From Bifidobacterium breve (lineage in GTDB: Bacteria; Actinomycetota; Actinomycetes; Nanopelagicales; Nanopelagicaceae): a stretch of DNA of 64,000 nucleotides. Numbering within the stretch: the first letter of the stretch is position 1; every line of letters begins with the position of its first letter. The stretch is taken from contig CAMCVO010000004.1 in the NCBI GenBank assembly GCA_945881945.1, positions 20,354 through 84,353 of the forward strand, written 5' to 3'. A program made the translations under genes and the position numbers. Shown one piece after another: positions 36,807 through 45,163 of the stretch. The notes below the pieces were generated by a model, which worked only from the letters and a program-made list of their open reading frames with translations, was not told the DNA's origin and ran no database searches.

Positions 36807-38222
36807 ATGGCGATTGCAACATCAAAGCCTTACTCCGCCCCAAGACCTGATGAGTATGCCCAAATTCCAGATCCAATAACGCGAAATAATTGGTTTGGCG
36901 ATGCAAATCTGCCAGGTCCAAATCCAAAATTTGCAGATTTAATTACCGCAACCTTCATGATTAATACACCGAAGTTCTTGCTTGGTATGCAACGAAGGTA
37001 TGGCGATAACTGCTCATTTTTCTTATCAAGAAGATTATTTATTGGACTTTTCTCACCAAGTGCAGTTCATGAGGTAACTGTTGCTCAACAACATAAATTT
37101 GTTAAAGGTGTTGGTTTTGCCAGAATGCGAAAAGTTTTAGGTGAGGGATTACTTACAAATGAGGAGCCAATCCACCTAGCTCACCGGCGAATGATGCAGC
37201 CACCATTTCACCATGGCAATTTAGATTCCTATGTCGCAATCATGCATGAGTTAGTGAGTGAGCACACCAAAGCTTGGGAGGATAAGGCGAGCATTGAGTT
37301 AGCCCCTGAGATGATGGCGCTGACTCTTGAGATCGTATCTAGATGTTTATTTGGCTTGGACTCCCATCAATACACCGGTGCAATTGCAGAGTCTATGGAG
37401 GTAGCCATTGATCGAATTGAGCGAACTATGTTGCCTGGCCTTGATCGCTTTGATAAATCTGGCATTAAGTACTTTAAAGAGTTTGAGGTGGCATCTGATC
37501 GCTTGGTAGATATCGCAGAGGCGATCATTAATAAGCGGATTGAAAGTAATGAGAAGAAGGATGATGATTTATTAGGAATCTTGCTTCAAATGCGAGATCA
37601 AATCTCAAATGAACATATCCGAGATGAGGTTTTAACTTTAATTTTAAGTGGGCATGAGACAACGGCAAATGTAATGAGTTGGGCATTTTCATACCTTGCT
37701 AAAAATCCTCAAGTTAGAAAGCAATTAGAGGATGAGGCAGATAATGCAACTTGGATTAAGCAGGAGCGAACTCCGACCTATCTTGAATTAGAGGAGAGCT
37801 CAAAGGTGGCATCTGCAATTTTGCAGGAGACGATGCGGCTTGCTCCCCCAGTTTGGGTAGCTCCTCGAATTGCAACAACTGATTGCACAATTGATGGCAT
37901 AAAGATTCCAAAGGGTGCGCATGTATTAGTTAGTCAGTATGTAACACATAGAAATCCAAGATTTTTCCCAGAGCCAGAGAAATGGCAACCAGATCGTTGG
38001 TTGGATTCAAACTTTGAAAAATCACTCCCTCGCGGGGCCTACTTCCCATTTGGTGGCGGCAGTCGCAAATGTTTAGGTGAGTACTTCGCGCTCGCTGAAG
38101 CACGTTTAATCCTATTAATGGTGGCAAAAAACTTTAGATTAAGTGGAAAGTTTCCTAAAGCTCAACCAAGAGCTACTTATCGACCAAAGGGTGAGGTTAA
38201 AAACAAAGTTTCACTTCGTTAG
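36807..38222 (+). CDS. Cytochrome P450
   Basis: The 471-residue protein has the I-helix oxygen-activation motif SGHETT, ETMRLAPP (the ExxR motif), and the heme loop FPFGGGSRKCLGEYFA with the thiolate ligand C422. It lacks a membrane anchor and any fused reductase, so it is a soluble class I-type enzyme needing a ferredoxin and reductase that are not visible here. The substrate is unknown; the architecture fits fatty-acid or terpenoid hydroxylases. It is divergent from the leuA leader by about 90 bases and its ATG has a TATCGT -10-like box 7 bases upstream. Confidence 0.93.
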   Translation: MAIATSKPYSAPRPDEYAQIPDPITRNNWFGDANLPGPNPKFADLITATFMINTPKFLLGMQRRYGDNCSFFLSRRLFIGLFSPSAVHEVTVAQQHKFVKGVGFARMRKVLGEGLLTNEEPIHLAHRRMMQPPFHHGNLDSYVAIMHELVSEHTKAWEDKASIELAPEMMALTLEIVSRCLFGLDSHQYTGAIAESMEVAIDRIERTMLPGLDRFDKSGIKYFKEFEVASDRLVDIAEAIINKRIESNEKKDDDLLGILLQMRDQISNEHIRDEVLTLILSGHETTANVMSWAFSYLAKNPQVRKQLEDEADNATWIKQERTPTYLELEESSKVASAILQETMRLAPPVWVAPRIATTDCTIDGIKIPKGAHVLVSQYVTHRNPRFFPEPEKWQPDRWLDSNFEKSLPRGAYFPFGGGSRKCLGEYFALAEARLILLMVAKNFRLSGKFPKAQPRATYRPKGEVKNKVSLR

Positions 38223-38818
38223 TTAAGTGAAAAAGATGGGTACTCATCAGTTACCAGCAGGAGTGCGTATCCATATAACCGGTTCCAATAAGCAATCACC
38301 TTAATAACCTCCTCCGCCTTATCCTCTGGATAAAAGCCTTTAGTAATCACGCTAAACCAGCTAATTAAAGTTAACGCAAAGGCGTAAATAGCGTAGATAA
38401 TGCCAAGTAAGAACAATGGAATTGCTAGAAACCATTTAACTAATGGCATCCAAGAAGAGAGTTTTTTGCCGCCATCTATCTCTGGATAGATAAGGCGCAC
38501 CTTTTGATTTGCCTCAATCGATGGGTATTGATCGGTAAGCACTAAGAGATATGTATTTACTCGATTAGATAACTCAAGGAGGGCTTTGTTAAAAGCTAGA
38601 ACATATGATGGATAGATATTTCGAAAGAGCATGGAGAGCACAACTGGTAGAACTAGCAAGCCACCGATCACTCCTGGAAGATCATCTGCGAACTCAGAGA
38701 AGCTGCTAAGAAATATCAATACTGGAACTGCTAAAAAGAGCCTAAACAAGGCGGTGTTTTTATCTCGGTTATCTAGATCAACATGTATTTCGGTAATTAT
38801 CTGATTACTCATAACCAC
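38219..38818 (-). CDS. DUF4389 domain membrane protein
   Basis: The 199-residue protein has four hydrophobic segments and the typical repeat TDQYPS near residue 90 and TDEYPSFSLN at the end, which mark DUF4389. The ITKGFYPEDKAEEVIKVIAYWNRLYGYALLL block is another family feature. Its function is unknown. It overlaps the converging P450 stop by four bases and follows the glutamine synthetase by 8 bases on the same strand, so it is probably co-transcribed with it. Confidence 0.75.
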   Translation of the reverse strand: MVMSNQIITEIHVDLDNRDKNTALFRLFLAVPVLIFLSSFSEFADDLPGVIGGLLVLPVVLSMLFRNIYPSYVLAFNKALLELSNRVNTYLLVLTDQYPSIEANQKVRLIYPEIDGGKKLSSWMPLVKWFLAIPLFLLGIIYAIYAFALTLISWFSVITKGFYPEDKAEEVIKVIAYWNRLYGYALLLVTDEYPSFSLN

Positions 38819-38826
38819 AACTCTAT

Positions 38827-40137
38827 CTAAAGAACTGGTAAATACCTGCTTAATTCATAGGCGCTAACCTGTTTTCGATACTCATCCCACTCAGCCCGCT
38901 TATTTCGCAACACATACTCAAAAACATCATCACCTAGTGTCTTCTTTACCAACTCACTTTTTTCCATCGCACTTATCGCCTCCGCTAAATCAGTTGGCAG
39001 TGGAGTGGGATTTGAATTTTCAGTTAATTCATAATTTCCTTCAACACCAGCAATTCCAGCGGCAATAATTACTGCAAATGCAAGGTATGGGTTGCAGGCA
39101 GAGTCAGGGGATCTAACCTCGATGCGAGTTGAGGCCTCTTTCTTCGGTTTATAAGTTGGAATTCTCACCATCGCATTGCGGTCAACTTGGGCCCAGGTTG
39201 CAAAGGCTGGTGCCTCACCCCCACCACTTAATCGTTTATAGGAGTTAACCCATTGATTTGTGATGGCAGTTATCTCAGATGCATGTTTAATAATTCCAGC
39301 GGTGAATGATCTGCCAATCTTTGATAACTGCATTGGTGCACCCTCTTCATAAAATGCATTTTTCTCACCAGCAAACAAAGATATATGTGTGTGCATGGCA
39401 GAGCCAGGATGATTAGTAAATGGTTTTGGCATGAATGAGGCATAAAACCCTTGATCTAATGCCACCTCTTTAACAACATGTCTAAATGTCATAATGTTAT
39501 CTGCAGTTGATAATGCATCGGCATATCGTAAATCAATCTCTTGCTGGCCTGGCCCACCCTCATGGTGTGAGAACTCAACTGAGATTCCCATTGCTTCTAA
39601 TATTGTGATTGCTTGTCTTCTAAAATCATGACCAACCACAGATGGTGTGTGATCAAAGTAGCCAGCTGAATCAACTGGAACTGGCTCCTGTCCTGGTTTT
39701 GGTTCATCTTTAAATAAGAAAAACTCAATCTCTGGATGGGTATAACAGGTGTAACCAAGTTTTGCCACCTTCTCTAAAGTTTGGCGCAGCACTCTTCTTG
39801 AATCAACTGAGGCTGGTGTGCCATCTGGCAATGAAATATCACAAAACATTCTGGCTGCCCCTGGTGATTCAGTTCGCCATGGCAGGATTGAAAAACTAGC
39901 TGGATCTGGTTTGGCCAACATATCGGCCTCAGTTATTCGAGCAAAGCCTTCAATTGCAGAGCCATCAAAGCCAATTCCTTCTGCGAATGCGTTCTCAAGC
40001 TCAGCCGGTGCAATTGCCACAGATTTTAGGAAACCTAATACATCGGTAAACCAAAGCCTGATAAATCTAATATTGCGCTCCTCTAAAGTGCGAAGCACAA
40101 ATTGCTCTTGCTTGGTTAAATCACTTGGGGAGGTCAT
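38827..40137 (-). CDS. Glutamine synthetase, type I, GlnA2-like
   Basis: The 436-residue enzyme has DGSAIEGFARI, PEIEFFLF (catalytic Glu pair), HHEGGPGQQEIDL and GSAMHTHISLF. It combines glutamate, ammonia and ATP to glutamine. The C-terminus (EYRKQVSAYELSRYLPVL) is like mycobacterial GlnA2. The Tyr-containing NLYDLPP adenylylation motif of GlnA1-type enzymes is not present, so it should not be controlled by GlnE. It is probably not the only GS in the genome, but none other is in the window. Confidence 0.93.
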   Translation of the reverse strand: MTSPSDLTKQEQFVLRTLEERNIRFIRLWFTDVLGFLKSVAIAPAELENAFAEGIGFDGSAIEGFARITEADMLAKPDPASFSILPWRTESPGAARMFCDISLPDGTPASVDSRRVLRQTLEKVAKLGYTCYTHPEIEFFLFKDEPKPGQEPVPVDSAGYFDHTPSVVGHDFRRQAITILEAMGISVEFSHHEGGPGQQEIDLRYADALSTADNIMTFRHVVKEVALDQGFYASFMPKPFTNHPGSAMHTHISLFAGEKNAFYEEGAPMQLSKIGRSFTAGIIKHASEITAITNQWVNSYKRLSGGGEAPAFATWAQVDRNAMVRIPTYKPKKEASTRIEVRSPDSACNPYLAFAVIIAAGIAGVEGNYELTENSNPTPLPTDLAEAISAMEKSELVKKTLGDDVFEYVLRNKRAEWDEYRKQVSAYELSRYLPVL

Positions 40138-40204
40138 AGGGATATTAAAGCCGCTGTTGGTTACGGCTATGTTAACTGCGAAAAGATGCCAAATCTAAGC
40201 GTAA

Positions 40205-40711
40205 TTAGATTGCGAAAAACTCCGAAGAGTCCACTGATGTCCTAGCCGGCACACTCTTAGTCACCACCATATTGGCTGAGATCTTCACACCTTCTCCAAT
40301 TGAAATATCACCGATTACTCGCGCCCCTGCACCAATTACCACTTGATTTCCAATTGTTGGATGGCGCTTTCCACTGCCCCCTGATTTAGCACCCAAGGTA
40401 ACATCATGATAAATCATCACATCATCACCAACTATTGCAGTTGCACCAATTACTACCCCCATGCCGTGATCGATAAAAAATCTCTTACCAATTTTTGCTG
40501 CTGGGTGAATCTCAATTCCAGTTACTGCTCTAATCCAGTTTGAGTAAATCCTGGCTAATAACTTAAGTTTTATCTGCCAAAGAAGGTGGGCAATGCGATA
40601 CCCCCAAACCGCATGCAAGCCTGGGTAGGTAAGTAATACCTCTAATCGATTACGCGCAGCTGGATCCTTAGCTAGCACAGTATCAATATCTTCAACAATG
40701 CTTTTGATCAT
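40205..40711 (-). CDS. cysE: Serine O-acetyltransferase
   Basis: The 168-residue left-handed beta-helix enzyme has [39 protein letters not shown] and repeats ending in [18 protein letters not shown]. It acetylates serine to O-acetylserine. It is one of the short bacterial CysE forms lacking the long N-terminal helix domain. Its ATG lies right after the cysK stop (0 bases), so cysK and cysE form one operon and the two enzymes can form the cysteine synthase complex. Confidence 0.95.
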   Translation of the reverse strand: MIKSIVEDIDTVLAKDPAARNRLEVLLTYPGLHAVWGYRIAHLLWQIKLKLLARIYSNWIRAVTGIEIHPAAKIGKRFFIDHGMGVVIGATAIVGDDVMIYHDVTLGAKSGGSGKRHPTIGNQVVIGAGARVIGDISIGEGVKISANMVVTKSVPARTSVDSSEFFAI

Positions 40712-41638
40712 TTAATCTGTTAAATCTTCATATAAAACAGTTGAAAGATAACGCTCACCAAATGAAGGAATGATTACTACGATATTCTTTCCAGCAAACT
40801 CGACTCGCTTTGCCACAACGGAAGCTGCCCAAAGCGCAGCACCTGATGAGATACCAGCCAAGATTCCTTCTTCGCTTCCTGCACGTCGGGCATACTTAAT
40901 TGCATCTGCAGCAGAGGCATCTAAAATTTCATCGTAAACATTTCGATCCAACACTGGTGGCACAAAGTTTGGACCAATTCCTTGAATCGGATGTGAGCCT
41001 GGAGCGCCACCATTTAAAATAGGTGATGCTGCTGGTTCAACACCAATCACCTTAATGCTTGATTTGCGCTCTTTGAGAAGTTGGCCTGTTCCGGTAATCG
41101 TGCCACCGGTTCCAATTCCAGAGATTAAAACATCAACTGTGCCATCAGTGTCTCGCCATATTTCTTCACCAGTTGTTTGGCGGTGAATGATGGGACCGGC
41201 AGCGTTTTCAAATTGGCGAACCATTACAGCGCCAGATTTTGCTAGCTCCTCTGATCTTGCAACAGCACCCTTCATGCCCTCTGCAGCTGGAGTCAAAATT
41301 AACTCAGCCCCGTATGCTCTAATTAATTTACGACGCTCCTTTGAGACAGACTCTGGCATCGTTAAAATTACTTTGTAACCACGGGCTGCCCCGACCATAG
41401 CCAGTGCAACTCCAGTATTTCCCGAGGTTGCCTCAACAATTGTGCCACCAGGCTTTAGTTCACCAGTTTTTTCAGCGGCATCAACCATGGCAATCGCAAG
41501 GCGATCTTTAACAGTTGCAGATGGGTTATAAAACTCAAGCTTTGCCCAAACATTAGCGGGGGCACCATCCATAATTTTATTAATTTTGACTAGCGGGGTA
41601 TTTCCGAATATCTCAGTGATGTCGTTGTAAATCTTCAT
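40712..41638 (-). CDS. cysK: Cysteine synthase (O-acetylserine sulfhydrylase)
   Basis: The 308-residue PLP enzyme has the Schiff-base Lys K44 in [30 protein letters not shown] and [11 protein letters not shown]. It makes cysteine from O-acetylserine and sulfide. ATG 41638 is preceded by AGGAG (41645-41649). A short ORF ending in Ser-Cys-Ser-Cys lies upstream and is probably a cysteine-responsive leader. It is the first gene of the cysK-cysE operon. Confidence 0.96.
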   Translation of the reverse strand: MKIYNDITEIFGNTPLVKINKIMDGAPANVWAKLEFYNPSATVKDRLAIAMVDAAEKTGELKPGGTIVEATSGNTGVALAMVGAARGYKVILTMPESVSKERRKLIRAYGAELILTPAAEGMKGAVARSEELAKSGAVMVRQFENAAGPIIHRQTTGEEIWRDTDGTVDVLISGIGTGGTITGTGQLLKERKSSIKVIGVEPAASPILNGGAPGSHPIQGIGPNFVPPVLDRNVYDEILDASAADAIKYARRAGSEEGILAGISSGAALWAASVVAKRVEFAGKNIVVIIPSFGERYLSTVLYEDLTD

Positions 41639-41705
41639 TTATTTCTCCTAAAAATTAATTGGTTGATTGAAAAAAGGGCAGATCAGGATGAGGTTAAAGA
41701 AAGTA

Positions 41706-41774
41706 TTAGCAGCTGCAAGATGTTGCAAGACCAAAATCAATTACCCGGCGGCGCGTAAACAGCCACTTGCGCAT
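41706..41774 (-). CDS. Cysteine-type leader peptide upstream of cysK
   Basis: This 22-codon ORF on the minus strand (ATG 41774, TAA 41706) reads LFTRRRVIDFGLATSCSC at its C-terminus, so the last codons before the stop include two Cys. The (L/F)TRRR(x)VD block followed by Cys codons matches the short leader peptides found upstream of sulfur-assimilation genes in actinobacteria (CAL-type, polycysteine attenuation). The ORF is followed by 57 bases to the cysK ribosome binding site, including a T6 tract. The ATG is preceded by TTAAGT two bases upstream, suggesting a leaderless start. This ORF is very short, and the call rests on the motif and position. Confidence 0.75.
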   Translation of the reverse strand: MRKWLFTRRRVIDFGLATSCSC

Positions 41775-41865
41775 TGACTTAATCACGTGCTAAATCTAAA
41801 GTACCAATTGAGTTAAGGCTAATTGCAAATCATTTGCGTGTTTTAACAATTACGCTTAAATAGGA

Positions 41866-43560
41866 TTAAGACTCATTCCAATGTGATGTAATCGGCAACC
41901 TTCGATCCTTACCAAAGGCTCTGCTGGAGATCTTCGTTCCAGGTGGATACTGCCTTCTCTTGTACTCTGCCCTATCTACTAACCCCACCACCTTATCTAC
42001 TACCGCTGGATTAAAACCTGCAGCCAGGGCGGCTGGTCGACCACCATCTTGATCAATATAAATCTGCAGTATCTGATCCAATACTTTGTAATCTGGAAGT
42101 GAGTCAGAGTCCTTTTGATCAGCACGAAGCTCAGCACTTGGCTCTTTAGTAATTGAGTTATCAGGAATTGGCGGTGTTTGCCCCTGCAGGATCGCTAGAT
42201 CATTACGCCATTTCGCTAATTGCCACACTTGGGTTTTATATAGATCCTTAATTGGCGCGAAGCCACCAACTGCATCCCCATACAAGGTGGAGTAGCCAAC
42301 CGCTAACTCAGATTTATTTCCGGTGGCAAGAACTAGGTGGCCTTCTTGATTTGATAATCCCATCAAGGTCACACCCCGTACCCTGGCCTGCAGATTCTCC
42401 TCAGCTAGGCCAGCTAGATGAAGGTTTTCAATAAAGTTTGAAACCATCGGTTGAATATCAATGATTCGATAATTTAAACCAATATTAATAGCTAAGGCCT
42501 TTGCATCGGTAAGTGAGTGATCGGATGAGAATTTACTTGGCATAGCAATGCCATGGACTCGATTAGCACCAATCGCATCTGCGGCTAAGGCGGCAACTAA
42601 CGCCGAATCGATGCCACCAGATAATCCCAAAACCACCGATTTAAAATTGTTTTTCTCAACATAATCTCTAAGGCCAATTACCAGCCCTTGCCAGATCTGC
42701 TCTAAATCTCCCAGCCTTCTTGCTACCCCGGCGGTTATTTTCTTGTACTTTAAAATCGGCGGATTTGAGATGATTAAATCTGGATCACTTGAGGCTAACT
42801 TCACATCAAGATCAATCACCATTAAGCCATCTTCAAATTGTGGGGCGCGGGCAATTATCTCCCCAGTTTGGGAGGTGACAATTGTGTCGCCATCAAAAAC
42901 TAGATCATCTTGCCCACCAGTCATATTTACATATGCCAGGGGTGCACCAATCTCCATCGCCCGCTTTTGAACCAAGGCCAATCTGGCATCATCTTTGTTT
43001 AACTCAAAGGGTGAGCCATTTGGCACCAAAAGTAATCCAATATTTCGCTTAGCTAGCTCTGCAACTGGTCCACCCGATTGCCAAATATCCTCACAAATTG
43101 CCACACCAATATCAACACCACAAACTCTAATAACTAGTGAGTGGTTGCCGGGGGCGAAGGTGCGATACTCATCAAAGACGCCGTAATTTGGCAGGTGGTG
43201 CTTGATATATGTGGCAACTACCTCACCGCGATATATAACCGCTACACAATTTTGTGGCCTGCCAGTATCACTTTCACCTAAATAACCTACCAATAGAGTT
43301 AAATCACCATTGCCCTCATTATTAATTCGTATTGCAAGCTCTGCCACAGCTGCAATTGAGGCGGCTCTAAATGATGCTCGGTTTGCTAAATCCTCCACTG
43401 GATACCCAGTTAAAATCATCTCTGGATAAACCACCACCACCGCTCCAGCGTTGGCGGCATCAAAGGCATGCTTTGAAACTAGATCTGAGTTTTTACGCAG
43501 ATCACCCACTGTTGGATTGATCTGGGCTAAGGCAATTCGAATCTGACCGGTATCGCTCAC
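41866..43560 (-). CDS. nadE: NAD+ synthetase, glutamine-dependent
   Basis: The 564-residue two-domain enzyme has an N-terminal nitrilase-like glutaminase with the Glu-Lys-Cys triad (YPEMILTG, IKHHLPNYGVFDEYRTF, VAICEDIW). The C-terminal synthetase domain has the PP-loop LGLSGGIDSALVA. It amidates nicotinic acid adenine dinucleotide to NAD+, using ammonia from glutamine. Its start at ATG 43560 is divergent from panB, leaving about 107 bases for both promoters. Confidence 0.95.
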   Translation of the reverse strand: MSDTGQIRIALAQINPTVGDLRKNSDLVSKHAFDAANAGAVVVVYPEMILTGYPVEDLANRASFRAASIAAVAELAIRINNEGNGDLTLLVGYLGESDTGRPQNCVAVIYRGEVVATYIKHHLPNYGVFDEYRTFAPGNHSLVIRVCGVDIGVAICEDIWQSGGPVAELAKRNIGLLLVPNGSPFELNKDDARLALVQKRAMEIGAPLAYVNMTGGQDDLVFDGDTIVTSQTGEIIARAPQFEDGLMVIDLDVKLASSDPDLIISNPPILKYKKITAGVARRLGDLEQIWQGLVIGLRDYVEKNNFKSVVLGLSGGIDSALVAALAADAIGANRVHGIAMPSKFSSDHSLTDAKALAINIGLNYRIIDIQPMVSNFIENLHLAGLAEENLQARVRGVTLMGLSNQEGHLVLATGNKSELAVGYSTLYGDAVGGFAPIKDLYKTQVWQLAKWRNDLAILQGQTPPIPDNSITKEPSAELRADQKDSDSLPDYKVLDQILQIYIDQDGGRPAALAAGFNPAVVDKVVGLVDRAEYKRRQYPPGTKISSRAFGKDRRLPITSHWNES

Positions 43561-43666
43561 TTTTCAAGAGTACCTCAGGTGGCGCACTTGGTGGGAGTTA
43601 AGTTAAAGTACTACCACCTAGAAAAGACAGGGACCTTAAATGGCCTTGATCTAAAAGGAGTAAGTA

Positions 43667-44476
43667 ATGAGTGGTGCTCAATCTGGTCGTATCTCAATTG
43701 CCGATTTGGCTGCCAAAAAAAAGGCGGGCCAGCGATGGGCGATGCTCACCTGTTATGAGCAGATCACCGCTGAGATTTTTGACCAAGCGCAGATTCCAGT
43801 ATTACTAGTTGGTGACTCTGCCGGAAATAACTTCCTGGGTTTTGAAAACACTATTCCAGTTACCGTTGATGAGTTAATTCCGATGGCCCGGGCGGTGGTC
43901 AGTGCTAGTAAACAAGCGATGGTGGTGGCTGATTTTCCATTTGGCTCCTATGAATCATCTGCTGAACAAGCACTTGAAACTGGAGTGAGATTTTTTAAAG
44001 AGGCAAAGGTTGGCGCAGTAAAGCTTGAAGGCGGGGTGAAGGTTGTGCCCCAAATTGAAAAGTTAATTGCAGCTGGTATTCCAGTTATGGGGCACCTCGG
44101 ATTAACCCCGCAATCAGTTCACGCCTTAGGTGGATTTAAGGTGCAGGGACGAGGCGATGATGGGGATCGAATAATCAAAGATGCCAAGGCGCTGGCTGCC
44201 GCTGGAGTTTTTGCCATTGTGCTAGAGGCGGTGCCTGCCCAGCTGGCAGCCCAGATAACCGCCGAACTTTCCATCCCCACAATTGGTATTGGTGCCGGCG
44301 GTGGTTGCGATGCTCAAGTTTTAGTTTGGACAGATTTAATGGGATTAACCGCCAAGATGCCAAAACTTGCAAAGGCGTATCGAAATCTTCGCAAGGAGAT
44401 GAATGATGCCGCTATTGAGTTTGCACAAGATGTGGCAGCGGGTAGATTTCCCACAGAAGAACAATCATTTAAATAA
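43667..44476 (+). CDS. panB: 3-methyl-2-oxobutanoate hydroxymethyltransferase
   Basis: The 269-residue ketopantoate hydroxymethyltransferase has CYEQITAEIFDQAQIPVLLVGDSAGN, HLGLTPQSVHALGGFKVQG and LSIPTIGIGAGGGCDAQVLVW. It converts 2-oxoisovalerate and methylene-THF into ketopantoate for coenzyme A. The start ATG 43667 has an AAAGGAG ribosome binding site at 43652-43658. The next gene downstream is 415 bases away and unrelated. Confidence 0.95.
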   Translation: MSGAQSGRISIADLAAKKKAGQRWAMLTCYEQITAEIFDQAQIPVLLVGDSAGNNFLGFENTIPVTVDELIPMARAVVSASKQAMVVADFPFGSYESSAEQALETGVRFFKEAKVGAVKLEGGVKVVPQIEKLIAAGIPVMGHLGLTPQSVHALGGFKVQGRGDDGDRIIKDAKALAAAGVFAIVLEAVPAQLAAQITAELSIPTIGIGAGGGCDAQVLVWTDLMGLTAKMPKLAKAYRNLRKEMNDAAIEFAQDVAAGRFPTEEQSFK

Positions 44477-44891
44477 TACTTGCAGCCCCTAACTCCTAAA
44501 TGGGTAGGTAGCGGGTAAAAAAGAGCCTAATAATGGTGGCACAACCACCCAAAATAACCACTGCAGGTGCAGGATCCATCGGCTTTGCCAATTTTTACCC
44601 ACCCTGCACCAGTAATTTTCATAAATACTGAGCCAAAACCTTAAATTTGCAGACAAATAGGCAAATTTTGCAAAATTTTCGCCAAATTATTAACTCGCCA
44701 GTAGTTTTTTGCCAATTCTGGCCAGAAAATTGGCTAACTTTTATTAAAAAATGCATAAAAAATTAAATAAATAAAGTTGCGACACGCACCAACTTTTTTG
44801 CCAAATGAGTGGAAAGTTTTGCCATTTAGTGACACGCTTGTCCATGAAACAGGTTCGGTGACGGATCGAACCACTTTGATAGGAGATCTAC
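44477..44891. other. AT-rich intergenic stretch with inverted repeats; no gene seen
   Basis: No convincing ORF or RNA gene is visible. It holds GGTGG-CACAA-CCACC (44535-44549), GGTGCAGG (44566-44573) facing CCTGCACC (44603-44610), and many GCCAAATT/GCAAAATTTT-like words from 44635 to 44735. A partly repeated block around GACACGC appears at 44781-44787 and 44831-44837. GGTTCG (44852-44857) faces CGAACC (44867-44872) just before the next gene. The role may be the promoter and leader of the Lys-rich gene and the end of panB. Confidence 0.6.
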
Positions 44892-45077
44892 GTGGCTGCA
44901 AAGCGTCGTAAGAAAGCAGCAAAAGCTGCACCAAAGCGTCGTCGTAAGAAGGCAGCAAAGGCTGCCCCAAAGCGTCGTCGTCGTAAGAAAGCAGCAAAGG
45001 CTGCTCCAAAGCGTCGTCGTAAGAAAGCAGCAAAAGCTGCTCCAAAGCGTCGTCGTCGTAAGAAGGCTTCAAAGTAA
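44892..45077 (+). CDS. Small Lys/Arg/Ala repeat protein, histone H1/HU-tail-like
   Basis: This 61-residue, very basic protein is made of about five copies of KKAAKAAPKRRR (some RRRR), with no other domain. It starts with GTG 44892 behind AGGAG (44881-44885). The repeat resembles the lysine/alanine/proline tail of mycobacterial HupB and histone H1, so nucleic-acid binding and compaction is likely, but the globular HU core is absent. A strong terminator follows 10 bases after the stop and a long AT-rich leader precedes it, which suggests a highly expressed gene. The frame on the opposite strand is a shadow. Confidence 0.8.
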   Translation: MAAKRRKKAAKAAPKRRRKKAAKAAPKRRRRKKAAKAAPKRRRKKAAKAAPKRRRRKKASK

Positions 45078-45087
45078 GTTATTAACT

Positions 45088-45121
45088 AAAAAATCCCGCC
45101 AGTTAAATGGCGGGATTTTTT
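45088..45121 (+). terminator. Rho-independent terminator after the Lys-rich gene
   Basis: The perfect 14-bp inverted repeat AAAAAATCCCGCCA / TGGCGGGATTTTTT encloses a GTTAAA loop and ends in a T run. It is symmetrical in A and T, so it can act in both directions. It closes the transcript of the Lys-rich repeat gene. It is one of the few strong intrinsic terminators I can see in the window. Confidence 0.93.
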
Positions 45122-45163
45122 ATTGCCCAAAAGTAATTTGAGAAAAGATAGGCTAACCCCATC

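Noticed and set aside
44477..44891. Origin of replication
   Set aside because: The region is AT-rich but I see no TTATCCACA-type DnaA boxes, and no dnaA, dnaN or parAB genes are nearby.
44734..45072. 112-residue ORF on the minus strand, rich in YDDALEQ
   Set aside because: It is the antisense of the Lys/Arg/Ala repeat gene; the repeats on the plus strand explain its pattern, and the plus strand has the ribosome binding site and terminator.
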